Under the pieces are notes generated by a model. It saw only the letters and a program-made list of their open reading frames with translations, made no database searches and was not told the origin of the DNA. From Methylophilus sp. Leaf416 (lineage in GTDB: Bacteria > Pseudomonadota > Gammaproteobacteria > Burkholderiales > Methylophilaceae): a stretch of 64,000 nt of DNA. The translations under genes were made by a program, and so were the position numbers. Shown piece by piece: positions 9,989 through 19,899 of this stretch (positions are counted from its first letter, which is position 1; the number at the start of each line of letters is the position of its first letter). Location of the stretch: NCBI RefSeq assembly GCF_001424665.1, contig NZ_LMQS01000004.1:111712-175711 (forward strand), written 5' to 3'.

Positions 9989-11488
9989 TTAAAAAAGGGA
10001 ATCCATATGCGATTTAAAGTAACGCGTCGCACACAAGCCTAAAGGGGTGTGATGCTTTGCAGGTGACATCCAGTCCACAAGGAAATTCATCAGTGCTTCT
10101 TCATTGTCGATACTGTGCACATAACGCTCAAAAGACAGCTGGTCCTGGTTAAAATCGGTATCAGGCAATTTTTTACCGATACGGTTACCGGAATGGAAGT
10201 CATACACATTGCCATAACGGCTGTTTTTTGCATCTTCCTGCGCTTTGGACTGGCGTTCAACCATGCGCCATGGCCTACCTAACCGGGCCAGCATAGGCAT
10301 ACTTTCCAATGCATCTCCAGCAATCCAGTCATAAATCACTTGCTGTTCATAAGGTGTAAACACGCCAAACATGGCCGCTTTTTCACCGGCAATGACTTTC
10401 CAGAAAGGACTTTGTTCAGGGTCCTGGTGGCGTTTAATCCAGCCTGTTTTTTCCATTTCGTATAAAAACATGGCGACCTGTTCATTATCCTGCAACCATT
10501 CATTTACAGTCTTGCCGCCGATCACACAGCGGTCAGAATGCATGAATTGTCCGATGTTGGCTTTGCTTTGCAGAACCCTTACCACTTCGCCTTGCAGGTC
10601 GAAATGCCTGATGATATCCAGCGTACTCAATCCGACGTCATTTAACTTTACGCCAGCAATTACGCGTTGCATAAATTCGCGTGAGTTACTAAACATTGGC
10701 ATGGCTTCTTCAACCGCATCAATCGCTGAACGCGCATGACCAGATTGCGCATTATCAATAGTGGTGTGCAGCGTGAAATAATACGGATCTATATTGAGTT
10801 CTTTCAACTCGTAGGCAGTAATCAGCAGGTGCAGCGGTAGTTGCTCGTAGCCAAGATTAAAACCTATCACCTCCGGCAAATGGCTGTCAGTGTGTGCGGA
10901 TAATGCTAATTGAATTGCACCCTGGGTGAAAAACTGGTCATCTAGCGTTTTCCAGTCTTCGCATCCATTGAGTTTTAATAGTTTGCGGTAAAGCACTACG
11001 TGGTTCATGGCTTCGACACCATCACCAAGTTCTTCGAGATAAATTTTGATCAGTGATGCTAGCCGAGGGTCTTGCCAATGACGCATCAAGCCAAATAACC
11101 ATGCGCCATCTACCAGTTTGGTGGGTGCCACGGCTTTCAGGAAAAACAAAGCATGGGACTTGCTGCCGAAATACCACCTGGGTTGACCAGCTTTTCGCGC
11201 TGCCAGGTATTCCCGGTATTGACGGCCTACGATTTCATTATGTTCAGTCAGCCAGTGATCCAGCTCTTGAATACTGGCAGGCATGCTGGTGGCATGGCTG
11301 TCAGTTTCTTTTAACTTTTCAACCAGTAATTCTGCACTGTTTGCTTTGGTTGCTGCTGAATGATTAGATTCCAGCAAAGAGAAATAGACTGATTTGGAAG
11401 TCCAGTGATTAACAGCCTTGCTTGGCTGACTGACCGCTCCCTGAGGCCTTTTTATTTCTCTTTCAAATTCAATACGCACACCAGACAT
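9989..11488 (-). CDS. Iron-containing redox enzyme family (haem-oxygenase-like diiron oxidase/oxygenase)
   Basis: About 499 residues. The central region carries metal-ligand-like motifs of the haem-oxygenase-like diiron (HDO) superfamily: an EELGDG..NH block, then roughly 70 residues later DPYYFTLHTTID..SGHA with H, D and H in the expected spacing. Characterised relatives (UndA, SznF, CADD) use O2 for unusual oxidations; the substrate here is unknown. I chose the ATG at 11488 because AGAGGCGG lies 8 nt upstream; earlier starts (TTG at 11554, ATG at 11545) have no visible site and add a poorly conserved extension. It is divergent from a class I methyltransferase, separated by about 160 bp, hinting at shared control or pathway. 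Confidence 0.8.
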   Translation of the reverse strand: MSGVRIEFEREIKRPQGAVSQPSKAVNHWTSKSVYFSLLESNHSAATKANSAELLVEKLKETDSHATSMPASIQELDHWLTEHNEIVGRQYREYLAARKAGQPRWYFGSKSHALFFLKAVAPTKLVDGAWLFGLMRHWQDPRLASLIKIYLEELGDGVEAMNHVVLYRKLLKLNGCEDWKTLDDQFFTQGAIQLALSAHTDSHLPEVIGFNLGYEQLPLHLLITAYELKELNIDPYYFTLHTTIDNAQSGHARSAIDAVEEAMPMFSNSREFMQRVIAGVKLNDVGLSTLDIIRHFDLQGEVVRVLQSKANIGQFMHSDRCVIGGKTVNEWLQDNEQVAMFLYEMEKTGWIKRHQDPEQSPFWKVIAGEKAAMFGVFTPYEQQVIYDWIAGDALESMPMLARLGRPWRMVERQSKAQEDAKNSRYGNVYDFHSGNRIGKKLPDTDFNQDQLSFERYVHSIDNEEALMNFLVDWMSPAKHHTPLGLCATRYFKSHMDSLF

Positions 11489-11651
11489 AGTTACCGCCTC
11501 TGATTCATGAAGTTGGTAAGTTACGCATTTAGTGTCAAATTCCATATCAGACAATCATGGAGATACATGTAGGAATACGCTTATTAAAACAATTGCAGAG
11601 TTCTGTTAAGCTGCCATTACAACTCATCAAAGCATTGCAAAGGTGTTCAAA

Positions 11652-12668
11652 GTGATCAAGCAAGTCGATAATCCACCCGCCCAGGATACTCTGGGCTACG
11701 ATCCTCTAGAAAAGCTGTTGCAGGCTTTATATGAACGCGGTTACCGATTTGTCACGGTGACCCCGACCACGCATAGACTGGTAAATGAGCGCCCGGAAAA
11801 TGCCTGGGCAAAAACTTTGCAGGATATTTTTGGCTGGAATCGTCCCTTCACGCAAGGAAGTATAGATGCTGATATTTTTGAGCTCATGCATGCTGCCGCC
11901 GTGCTGCGTGCGGTAGATGATGGCTGGCAATCCCTGGTGCGCGTTTCCAGTGTCGCGGATAAATTATTTGTCCATTCCGGCTTTCCAACCGAGGCACAAG
12001 ACGCCGTGTTTTTTGGCCCGGATACCTATCGTTATATTAATGCCATGTATCACTCACTGGCGACACTGCAAGGTAAGGTTCAGCGTTGTGTGGATATAGG
12101 TACCGGGTCTGGAGTAGCAGCGATTTTACTGGCTGAAGCTTTACCATATGCAGAAATTTACGGTGTGGATATCAATGAGAAAGCGCTGGCTTTTTCAACG
12201 ACCAACGCCAAGGCGAACAGCATTGCCAATGTCTATTTTCAATATAGTAATCTGCTGAATGATGTGCAAGGCGAGTTTGATGTGATTATTGCCAACCCGC
12301 CTTATCTGGTAGACCCATCTGCCAGGGCATATCGCCATGGCAACGGGCCATTAGGTGCGCAGTTATCGCTGGATATTGTCGATGCTGCCCTGACCAGACT
12401 TTCTCCTGGCGGCACGCTCATGCTGTATACCGGTGTCGCAATCGTCGAAGGGCACGACCCGTTTCTGGAAGAAGTCAAACAGAAGACCAAAGAAGCTGGT
12501 TGCACCTATCAATATTCTGAGATAGACCCGGATATTTTCAGTGAAGAACTCGCTACCGATGCTTATGCGCGGGCAGACAGAATTGCCGCCGTCTGGTTAT
12601 TGGTCAGCCGGCCTACCATTGAGGCAGATAACTTGCTGCAACTCATCAGCACAGTAGCTGAACCGTAA
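11652..12668 (+). CDS. Class I SAM-dependent methyltransferase
   Basis: A 338-residue protein. The C-terminal half has a standard class I fold: motif I VDIGTGSGVAA, an acidic residue at the end of beta-2 (YGVDIN) and the NPPY motif (IIANPPYLV). NPPY is typical of amino-methylating enzymes acting on glutamine amides, adenine or guanine (HemK, RlmG/RsmC type). The N-terminal approximately 130 residues are unrecognised and may bind substrate. GTG at 11652 is preferred because AAAGG at 11639-11643 is correctly spaced; the in-frame GTG at 11643 would overlap that site. The target (protein, rRNA or small molecule) cannot be told from sequence. Divergent from the diiron enzyme gene. Confidence 0.85.
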   Translation: MIKQVDNPPAQDTLGYDPLEKLLQALYERGYRFVTVTPTTHRLVNERPENAWAKTLQDIFGWNRPFTQGSIDADIFELMHAAAVLRAVDDGWQSLVRVSSVADKLFVHSGFPTEAQDAVFFGPDTYRYINAMYHSLATLQGKVQRCVDIGTGSGVAAILLAEALPYAEIYGVDINEKALAFSTTNAKANSIANVYFQYSNLLNDVQGEFDVIIANPPYLVDPSARAYRHGNGPLGAQLSLDIVDAALTRLSPGGTLMLYTGVAIVEGHDPFLEEVKQKTKEAGCTYQYSEIDPDIFSEELATDAYARADRIAAVWLLVSRPTIEADNLLQLISTVAEP

Positions 12669-12676
12669 GCCAGCAC

Positions 12677-13216
12677 TTACTTTGTAATGGATGCTGGGGT
12701 TGCAGCAGTCGGCATCTTGTTCAACGTCAGCCATAGCAAATGTACCCGGCAATCAAACTCATATTGCATGTAATTGGGTTCCATATGCTGGCACAATTGA
12801 TAAAACGCTTTGTCGTGATCACGTTCTTTCAGGTGCGCGAGTTCGTGCACGACGATCATGGTCAGAAATTCAACCGGGGTGGATTTGAAAAACGCTGAAA
12901 TGCGGATTTCTTTTTTGGCTTTAAGTTTGCCGCCCTGCACCCGTGAAATAGCAGTATTTAATCCTAGCGTCTGTTTTTCTACCGTGAGTCGATTATCAAA
13001 ATAGACCTTGTCTAACAAAGGTGCATTTTTTAAATAGCGCTGCTTAAAATCGTTGCAGAAGTCATACAGTGCCTTATCGCTTTGAATAGCATGTGCCTGC
13101 GGATAGCGCTTGCTTAGGTAATCACCCAATTTGCCTTGGTCATGCAATTGCGCAATCTGCACATGTAACTGCGCGGGATACCCGGGTAAATATTGCTGGA
13201 TTAACTGCAAAGACAT
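12677..13216 (-). CDS. YgjP-like metallopeptidase-domain protein (PF01863)
   Basis: A 179-residue cytoplasmic protein with a zinc-binding HELAHLKERDH motif (HExxH then H) at about residues 124-134, followed by F and Y residues typical of the YgjP/DUF45 (WLM-related) metallopeptidase domain. The stop lies 8 bp from that of the convergent methyltransferase gene. YgjP-like proteins are widespread and little characterised; the natural substrate is unknown. No strong ribosome-binding site is visible before the ATG, so the start is moderately certain. Confidence 0.82.
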   Translation of the reverse strand: MSLQLIQQYLPGYPAQLHVQIAQLHDQGKLGDYLSKRYPQAHAIQSDKALYDFCNDFKQRYLKNAPLLDKVYFDNRLTVEKQTLGLNTAISRVQGGKLKAKKEIRISAFFKSTPVEFLTMIVVHELAHLKERDHDKAFYQLCQHMEPNYMQYEFDCRVHLLWLTLNKMPTAATPASITK

Positions 13217-13331
13217 GCAGCTATTTTAGTGCACCAGCCCAATATTGGAAAATCAAGGATTTTAGCAATGTAACAAGTTGGGAATCAGATACTGTGAAAC
13301 GCCAACGCCAGCACTTGCTTAACAGAATCAC

Positions 13332-15248
13332 CTAGGCAACCAAATCCTGTTTTAACTCATGTTCAGCCAGGTATGCAGGAATATGTTCCGCTGCCATAGG
13401 CTTGGAATAGAAATATCCTTGTACCAGCTGGCAACCCATCTGCTGTAAAAACTGCACCTGGCTACCGGTTTCAGCCCCCTCGGCAACGCACTCTACCTGC
13501 ATGCCCTGGCACAAGGCCAGAATTGAACGCACAATGGTTTGGCTAGTGGTGTTGGTTTCAATATCCTTGATAAAACTACGGTCGATTTTGAGCTTGTCCA
13601 GCGGCAGGTTTTGCACATGGCTCAGGCTGGAATAACCGGTGCCGAAATCATCCAGGGCAATCCGCGCACCCGCCTGGCGTAGCAGTTCGATATTATCTTT
13701 GGCGGTGGCAAAGTCCTGTAACAGCGCCGTTTCGGTGACTTCAAAAACAAAACGTGAAGGATGCAAACGGCTCTGCGCTACCATGTAAATCAGCTCTTCA
13801 ATCACCGCTTTATTGGTCACGTCATATGCTGACAAATTAAAAGAGAGGCGAATGTGCGCCGGCCATTCTGCCATCACGATAATAGACTTGTGGAACATCA
13901 ACCGCGTGAGGTCAGAAATTACCCCTAAACTTTCTGCCACACCAATAAACACCGCTGGTGGCACAATGCCTAAAGTTGGACTATTCCACCGCGCCAGGCT
14001 TTCAAATGAGCTTATCTCGCCAGTGCCTACATTGATGATAGGTTGAAACACCGGGAACAGCTCTGCCTCCATATCCGCCACACGCAATGCCTGGTCTACC
14101 TTGTGCAGATGCTGTCGCTCTTCCTCCAGTGTCTTCGAGTAAATCTCCATATTGCCACGGCCAGTGCGTTTCATATGATAAAGCGCAAAATCCGCATGTT
14201 CATACAGTTCTTGCGCAGTATCTTTGGTGTTGGAAAACACGCAGGCACCAATTGAAGCCTTGATGTTAATGAGAATGCCGTCGACATTCATAGGTTGCGA
14301 GATGATACGATTAATCTCTTTGCCTACCTGCTTTAAAATCGCATTCTGCGCATCCGTGACTATCTCGAATGCAAACTCATCGCCACCCAAACGGTAAAAC
14401 TGCACGCCGGCGATCTTTACACGTGCCAGGCGCTCGCCTACTTCCCTCAAGACCAGGTCGCCAGTATGGTGTCCGTATACATCATTCACTGGCTTAAAAT
14501 TATCCAGGTCTATAATGCCGACCGCAAAGGGTTCTGCGGTTTTTTTGGCACGTGCGAGTTGCTGTTCTACATGCAGGAAAAACTGGCGGCGGTTCGGCAA
14601 TTGCGTTAACGCATCCAGATTTGCCAGACGCCGGTTTTCTTCCAGCAAAGTATGGGTTTCGTAAGTGGCATTAATGAGCCGGTCAAACACGTTGTTGCTG
14701 GCCCGCATGGCGAATAGCATGCCTATCTCAAACACCAGCACCAGCCCGGCCAGCACATACGGTTGTTGAAAATTTCCCATGAAAATGCATACCAGCGCAG
14801 CAGAAATTAGCAGGAAATTATAGATGAAAGCCGCAATCCCAATCTTACTGAGGATAAATGCAAAACACAGGCCAAACAGTGTGATATAGATAACGAGGAA
14901 ATAATGCCCGAAACTATCGGTATGGTTGAACAAATACAAACTGCGGAAAAATGTGATGGTGCCGGAAATGATCAGTACTACCGATGCCGCGCGCAAGCGC
15001 CAGCGAACTTTTTCTATGCCAGGGTTATCTTCGCGGTGCCAGAACCAGTACATAAACAACATGGCGGCAAAGGTCATGCGTATCAGTGGCAAGGCAATAG
15101 ATACGCGCCAGTCAACGCCATCCCGCAAAGCAATAATCTGGATAGCCGTCGCACTTAAGCCGGCAAATATGACGACGGGCACATCAGCCATCAGGCTGTG
15201 ATACCTGGCCAGCAAAAGCTCAGAACTCGTTGTTTTAGAAAAAGGCAT
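13332..15248 (-). CDS. Membrane GGDEF/EAL c-di-GMP protein
   Basis: This 638-residue protein has an N-terminal membrane sensor of about six helices (residues 22-182), then a GGDEF domain with intact GGDEF at 288-292. An EAL domain follows, whose signature is ESL at 416-418 with DDFGTGY at 534-540 and the downstream E in AEGAE. I do not see an RxxD inhibitory site before GGDEF. Diguanylate cyclase activity is likely; phosphodiesterase activity is plausible because only the middle residue of EAL is changed. It should tune surface attachment or motility in response to an unknown membrane signal. Monocistronic. Confidence 0.93.
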   Translation of the reverse strand: MPFSKTTSSELLLARYHSLMADVPVVIFAGLSATAIQIIALRDGVDWRVSIALPLIRMTFAAMLFMYWFWHREDNPGIEKVRWRLRAASVVLIISGTITFFRSLYLFNHTDSFGHYFLVIYITLFGLCFAFILSKIGIAAFIYNFLLISAALVCIFMGNFQQPYVLAGLVLVFEIGMLFAMRASNNVFDRLINATYETHTLLEENRRLANLDALTQLPNRRQFFLHVEQQLARAKKTAEPFAVGIIDLDNFKPVNDVYGHHTGDLVLREVGERLARVKIAGVQFYRLGGDEFAFEIVTDAQNAILKQVGKEINRIISQPMNVDGILINIKASIGACVFSNTKDTAQELYEHADFALYHMKRTGRGNMEIYSKTLEEERQHLHKVDQALRVADMEAELFPVFQPIINVGTGEISSFESLARWNSPTLGIVPPAVFIGVAESLGVISDLTRLMFHKSIIVMAEWPAHIRLSFNLSAYDVTNKAVIEELIYMVAQSRLHPSRFVFEVTETALLQDFATAKDNIELLRQAGARIALDDFGTGYSSLSHVQNLPLDKLKIDRSFIKDIETNTTSQTIVRSILALCQGMQVECVAEGAETGSQVQFLQQMGCQLVQGYFYSKPMAAEHIPAYLAEHELKQDLVA

Positions 15249-15671
15249 GTTTTAATTCACTTCTGATTGACTGATATTAATTGGTGTCAATTTGTTTTAA
15301 TCTTTTGGAAATAGACACATTTTCCACTCTATTCTCAATTGTCAGCTTCATAAAAAGTGCATCAAAACCAATTGGCGACGGGCTTTCACTCTCTTAAATA
15401 GTTATCACATCAAAAATTCAGTCACCGCCAGCTGGACAAATCAACATAGGGGAAAAGATTCCGTATGGTAAGCTAGTCCTACAAAAATTGAGCTTTTCGT
15501 GAACAGTTTTTTAATAAAATGATTATTAAATCCATTCCAGCTGACTAAATGGTGAATTTACTAGTATTTGCTAAGCCGCTATTGGATCAGATCGCTTACT
15601 CTTAGCAGAGACGGTTAATCGCTCGCTACAGAGCAAATTTGTTCGACTTCCATTGCATTGATTGAAAAAGA
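15249..15671. other. Intergenic region without a recognised gene
   Basis: About 420 bp of AT-rich sequence with stops in all frames. It contains the leader of the divergent GGDEF/EAL gene at its left end. I see no tRNA, riboswitch motif or long repeat. A small regulatory RNA is possible but nothing in the sequence demonstrates one. Confidence 0.5.
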
Positions 15672-15696
15672 AAAAGCCGGGGAATCCCGGCTTTTG
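15671..15696 (-). terminator. Rho-independent terminator for the 15721-16095 gene
   Basis: Stem AAAAGCCGGG/CCCGGCTTTT with a short loop; read on the minus strand it is followed by a T-rich tract, just downstream of the stop at 15721. Confidence 0.85.
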
Positions 15697-15720
15697 TCAT
15701 TGTAAATTCTAAGACTTCAT

Positions 15721-16095
15721 TTAAATCGTTGCTGAATACCCTCTATGCCTGACAGGTCTTGCGATAGGCAAAGGCGCTTCTTCAAACTCATTCTGGTAAA
15801 CCTTGATTAGCTCATCGCCATGCTTCAAAGTCAGTTCAAATCTAGTCACATCTGATGAGGTCAAAGTCTCAGTGCACTCCATTGATTTGTAAGTCAGAGA
15901 AAGATAAATATCTGGCTCAATCTGCAATTCGAAGCATTGACCATAAGCAGCGCCACAACTGACGTCAGTCTGGCTGAATCCCAGTACCCGCGCATTACGG
16001 CAGGCAATAAACCAATAGCGCTCTTTGCAAGCCTGGTCTATCGAAACCCTTAACTCTTCAAACACTTCATTCGCAAATTCAATCGATGTCAGCAT
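15721..16095 (-). CDS. Hypothetical protein, 124 residues
   Basis: I do not recognise the family. It is a soluble mixed alpha/beta protein with four or so cysteines (about residues 23, 32, 47, 54), no signal peptide and no membrane segment. The coding call rests on clean codon usage similar to its neighbours and a terminator immediately after the stop. It stands alone between two divergent or unrelated genes, so context gives no clue to its job. Confidence 0.7.
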   Translation of the reverse strand: MLTSIEFANEVFEELRVSIDQACKERYWFIACRNARVLGFSQTDVSCGAAYGQCFELQIEPDIYLSLTYKSMECTETLTSSDVTRFELTLKHGDELIKVYQNEFEEAPLPIARPVRHRGYSATI

Positions 16096-16341
16096 AATTC
16101 TTTAACCTGTCCACAACTTTAATAGTTTAAATTTTCGGCTATTTTAGTGGCGCAGCCGATTTTTGATTGCAGGCTTGCGGCTGATTCTCAAGTAAGACTT
16201 TTCTGACAGAGTCCGCTGACAGAATTATCAGAATCAGACTTCTTTTGACACCTTTATAGATTGTATAGATTCTCCTACATTATCCACGCGTGAATAATTC
16301 ACGTGCGGCTCAACTAACGATTTATTAACGGAGTTATCATC

Positions 16342-18150
16342 ATGTCGTCTGCCAGCCTGCAACCCTCCTTCGATCCATTGCCCGGAATGGGCGCTATTCC
16401 ACATGCGCATGGGGTGGCATTTCGCGTATGGGCGCCTAATGCAGACAAGGTCTCTGTTATCGGCACTTTTAATGACTGGCAAGCAGAGACGGATGACTGC
16501 GTGCATGAAGAAAATGGCTACTGGTATGCAGATCTCTCCCATGCCAAGCCAGGTGATGAATACAAGTTTCATATCGTCAATGGTGAACAGCAACTGCAAC
16601 GTATAGACCCTTACGCTAAAATCGTTACCAACTCGGTAGGTAGCGGCGTGATTCCTGCGCTGGATTTGTTCGAGCCGCCAAAAAACCATTTTCAGATGCC
16701 CGCCTGGAACGACCTGGTCATTTATGAAATGCATATCGGCACGTTTAATACTGAAGAAGGCAAGGTCGGCACGTTTGACAGTGCCATTGAACGCCTGCCG
16801 CACCTCAAAGCATTGGGGATCAATGCGGTCGAGCTGATGCCGATTGCCGAATTTGCCGGTGATTATTCCTGGGGTTATAACCCTGCGCATCCTTATGCAA
16901 TTGAGAGCGCTTACGGCGGTGCGGATGGCTTCAAGCGTTTTTTAACCGCCGCACATGAAGCGGGCATCGCCGTGATTGTAGATGTGGTGTACAACCATTT
17001 TGGCCCATCCGACATCAGCTTGTGGCAGTTTGATGGCTGGAGCGAAAACGATAAAGGCGGCATTTATTTTTATAATGACTGGCGCTCCACTACGCCTTGG
17101 GGCGATACGCGCCCGGATTATGGCCGTGGCGAAGTGCGCCAGTATATTTTTGATAACGCCATGATGTGGCTGGGTGACTACCATGCCGATGGTCTGCGTT
17201 ACGACATGACGCTGTATATCCGCAGCGTAGAAGCCGATGCGCAGGACCTGATTGCCGAAGGCTTCAGCCTGCTGCAATGGATCAACAGTGAAGTGCAAAT
17301 TCGCCATCCGGGCAAAATCACCATTGCCGAAGACCTGCAAAATAGCGCGGAGCTCACCTTGGCTAAAGAGCATGGCGGCGCTAACTTCAGCAGCCAATGG
17401 GATGCCGGGTTTGTGCACCCGATCCGGGAGGCATTGATAGAAGGCGATGATGCCCATCGTTCTATGCATGCCGTGCGCGACGCCCTGCTGAATCAGTACA
17501 ATCATGATGCATTCCAGCGTGTGGTCTATACCGAATCACATGATGAAGTTGCCAACGGCAAACAACGCCTGGTTTCTGAAATTGACCCTAGTGACCGTCC
17601 GAACAGATATGCCATCAAACGCTCAACCCTGGGCGCTGCACTAGTCCTGACTGCGCCAGGCATTCCCATGCTGCTTCAAGGCCAGGAATTCCTGCGTGAT
17701 CAATGGTTCCGTGATGACAGACCCATCGACTGGCAACGCGCAGAAGAGTACGCCGACATTACCACCCTGTACCGCGACCTGATCAATCTTCGCCTGAACC
17801 GCGCCGGGCATTCCGCTGGTTTAAGCGGGCAACATACGTCGGTTTACCATGTGAATGACAACGACAAACTGATCGCCATGCATCGTTCAAAAGAAGGTGG
17901 CGCTGGTGATGATGTAGTCGTCGTGTTCAACTTCGCCGAAGGCCGCAAGGAAAACTATGTCATCGGCCTGCCGCAAGGTGGTGAATGGAAGCTGCGTTTC
18001 AACAGCGACGCCACGCTCTATAACGAAGAGATGGATGAAACCCCTTCAGGTGACATCAGTGCCAACGAAGAAGGCAAGGATGGTTTAGGCTACTCAGCGC
18101 CAATCACCATTGGCGCCTATACATGCCTGATTTATTCGCAGGATAAATAA
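16342..18150 (+). CDS. GH13 alpha-amylase-family enzyme, 1,4-alpha-glucan branching-enzyme type
   Basis: A 602-residue protein. The N-terminal CBM48-like beta sandwich (GVAFRVWAPNADKVSVIG, FNDW) is followed by a GH13 barrel with all four conserved regions: DVVYNH at 214-219, GLRYD with nucleophile D288, IAED with acid/base E330, and ESHDE with H400-D401. This arrangement fits branching enzymes or maltooligosyltrehalose trehalohydrolase-like enzymes acting on alpha-1,4-glucan; region II and the lack of other trehalose genes make branching-type activity my preferred guess. No export signal, so cytoplasmic glycogen or storage glucan metabolism. No glgA or glgP is adjacent. GGAG lies 8 nt before the ATG and a strong terminator follows. 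Confidence 0.88.
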   Translation: MSSASLQPSFDPLPGMGAIPHAHGVAFRVWAPNADKVSVIGTFNDWQAETDDCVHEENGYWYADLSHAKPGDEYKFHIVNGEQQLQRIDPYAKIVTNSVGSGVIPALDLFEPPKNHFQMPAWNDLVIYEMHIGTFNTEEGKVGTFDSAIERLPHLKALGINAVELMPIAEFAGDYSWGYNPAHPYAIESAYGGADGFKRFLTAAHEAGIAVIVDVVYNHFGPSDISLWQFDGWSENDKGGIYFYNDWRSTTPWGDTRPDYGRGEVRQYIFDNAMMWLGDYHADGLRYDMTLYIRSVEADAQDLIAEGFSLLQWINSEVQIRHPGKITIAEDLQNSAELTLAKEHGGANFSSQWDAGFVHPIREALIEGDDAHRSMHAVRDALLNQYNHDAFQRVVYTESHDEVANGKQRLVSEIDPSDRPNRYAIKRSTLGAALVLTAPGIPMLLQGQEFLRDQWFRDDRPIDWQRAEEYADITTLYRDLINLRLNRAGHSAGLSGQHTSVYHVNDNDKLIAMHRSKEGGAGDDVVVVFNFAEGRKENYVIGLPQGGEWKLRFNSDATLYNEEMDETPSGDISANEEGKDGLGYSAPITIGAYTCLIYSQDK

Positions 18151-18185
18151 GCAGACGCCTCTAAAATCTCACACTCGTTGTTAAT

Positions 18186-18214
18186 CAAAAAAGCCGCAAT
18201 TCGCGGCTTTTTTG
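18186..18214 (+). terminator. Rho-independent terminator
   Basis: Stem AAAAAAGCCGC/GCGGCTTTTTT with loop AATT, 36 bp after the GH13 stop codon. Confidence 0.93.
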
Positions 18215-18441
18215 ATACTTGATGCACCGACTGACTGCAATGTTACTGACTCGCCAGCCCGGCTCAGATATGTCGTTTCTGCATTTCGTGCTACCTTGCA
18301 ACTCAACCCTGAATCACCGTAGCGAGCTACGAAGCGTTAGCTCATTTGCGTAAAATTACCAATCTACCTGTTGATCCTCAAACTTTGTGAGCAATCAATG
18401 ACTCTTACCCATACGTAAATGAATGGTTGAGGAGACACATC

Positions 18442-18621
18442 ATGACCACAGCGTTAAAAGAAGCCAAACTGGAAGCGCATTTGGATGCGGTGGAAAAACA
18501 CAAAGCATTACTCGAAAAATTACATTTGAATGGCAACCAGCATCTGGATGAAGTAAATAGCTCGTTGCAAGAATTGACCCTGACATTAGAAGAGTATTTG
18601 AAGATTATCGGCATTCCGTAA
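18442..18621 (+). CDS. Small helical protein, 59 residues
   Basis: The ATG at 18442 follows GAGGAG with proper spacing; an upstream in-frame ATG at 18427 lacks one. The product is highly charged, heptad-like and probably a short coiled coil (pattern of leucines through residues 8-52). No family is recognised. It converges on the DUF72 gene with 6 bp between stops. The 220 bp upstream hold no other gene that I can see. Confidence 0.68.
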   Translation: MTTALKEAKLEAHLDAVEKHKALLEKLHLNGNQHLDEVNSSLQELTLTLEEYLKIIGIP

Positions 18622-18627
18622 AGCGGG

Positions 18628-19593
18628 TTACTTTGCCGGTTTTGCTTTCCCCCGGGCTTTGGTGGGATTCAATTCGCCAGGCTCATCCGCGTGTGACCAA
18701 TCCAGTTCACGCAACCCGGATTCCAGGTCCAGCCGCCTTAACAACTTACGCGCATCAAACGGCGCTTTCACTTTGATATCATTATCAAAATAGCAATACA
18801 CATCGCGTGATTTGCGTTGTGTCGGAGCCTCTTCAGAAACCAGTTTCGCATCTTCCGGCTGGCTGCCTTTACTCCAGGCATCGATGCGCGCAGCCCAATG
18901 ATCGAGTGCCTTATCGGTGTAACCACTGGCATACAGCTCTTCTGCGCCATGCAACCTTAAGTAAGTGAAATCGGCGGTGATATCTTGATTATCCGGCCAC
19001 TTGCCTGCCGTATCTGCAATCACCAGTGCCACGTTATATTTGCGCAGCAATGTTATAAATTCGGGAACCTCGAAACTCTTGTTGCGGATTTCTACCGCAT
19101 GCCGCAACGCACGTTTTTGATCGGCTTTGATAAATTCACGATTGTGCATAGTGGCATCACGCTTTTCAGCCAGCTTGGCAGCGGCTTCTGTGTCATGCGG
19201 TAACTGCTTCAAAAAATTTTCGAACAGAGCTGCATCGAACCTGAAGCTCGGCGGAAACTGCCACAAGACAGGTCCCAGCTTTTCCTTGAGCGCCAGCAGG
19301 CCCGAGGCAAAAAAATTCGCCAAGGCTGTTTCAATATTTTCCAGCCGTAATATATGGGTAATGTAGCGCGTGGCTTTAATGCTGAATACAAAATCTGGCG
19401 GTGTTTGCTCATACCAGCTCAGGTAACTACTTGGCCGTTGCAAGGCATAAAAAGAGCCATTGAGCTCGATGGTTGGCAACGCCTGCGAAGCAAACTCAAG
19501 CTCACGCTTTTGAATCAAGCCTTTAGGGTAAAAGACCTGGCGCCATGGCGGATAACGCCAGCCTGAGATACCAATCAAAATTTGCTTAGCCAT
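18628..19593 (-). CDS. DUF72 family protein (YecE-like)
   Basis: About 321 residues. Family hallmarks are IGISGWRYPPW at the N terminus, NGSFYALQRPSSYLSWYEQTPPDFVFSIK (read in parts) and LGPVLWQFPP, later TYLRLHG and YFDND. DUF72 proteins have a TIM-barrel-like fold; no activity is firmly established. The C-terminal tail is lysine/alanine-rich. Starts at ATG 19593. Monocistronic; the gene faces the PAS kinase operon divergently. Confidence 0.9.
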   Translation of the reverse strand: MAKQILIGISGWRYPPWRQVFYPKGLIQKRELEFASQALPTIELNGSFYALQRPSSYLSWYEQTPPDFVFSIKATRYITHILRLENIETALANFFASGLLALKEKLGPVLWQFPPSFRFDAALFENFLKQLPHDTEAAAKLAEKRDATMHNREFIKADQKRALRHAVEIRNKSFEVPEFITLLRKYNVALVIADTAGKWPDNQDITADFTYLRLHGAEELYASGYTDKALDHWAARIDAWSKGSQPEDAKLVSEEAPTQRKSRDVYCYFDNDIKVKAPFDARKLLRRLDLESGLRELDWSHADEPGELNPTKARGKAKPAK

Positions 19594-19837
19594 CAAGGTT
19601 GGTATGTCGTCGCCAGTATTAAGTTCAACCGCTTGCGATTTGCGGGCCCGTTATCATTCAAAGAAAACCAGCAATTTTACTTACACCCTGACAAACATAT
19701 CCTGATATCCGCATCTGCAAGCGATTGTCAGAAAAACAATATGAATGGCAGAGGTTATCCCTGCTACAAACGGATCATCTCGTTGTGGTAATTTTTAAAA
19801 AAATAGATAGAATTGGCATAAATATGTATATAGAACC

Positions 19838-19855
19838 ACTGAGGTTCACCTCAGT
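19838..19855. promoter_or_regulatory. Perfect inverted repeat upstream of the PAS kinase operon
   Basis: ACTGAGGT-TC-ACCTCAGT, 8-bp arms with a 2-nt centre, 44 bp before the kinase start codon. Either an operator for an unknown dimeric regulator or a leader hairpin. No T-run follows, so it is not a terminator. Confidence 0.4.
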
Positions 19856-19899
19856 CGCAGTCACGTTTGCCAGGATGGAGCAGCCATAGGGGGCTGTAG

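Noticed and set aside
18217..18441. tRNA-like or small RNA gene between the GH13 and small helical protein genes
   Set aside because: No cloverleaf arms or T-loop motif could be drawn; only short inverted repeats were seen.
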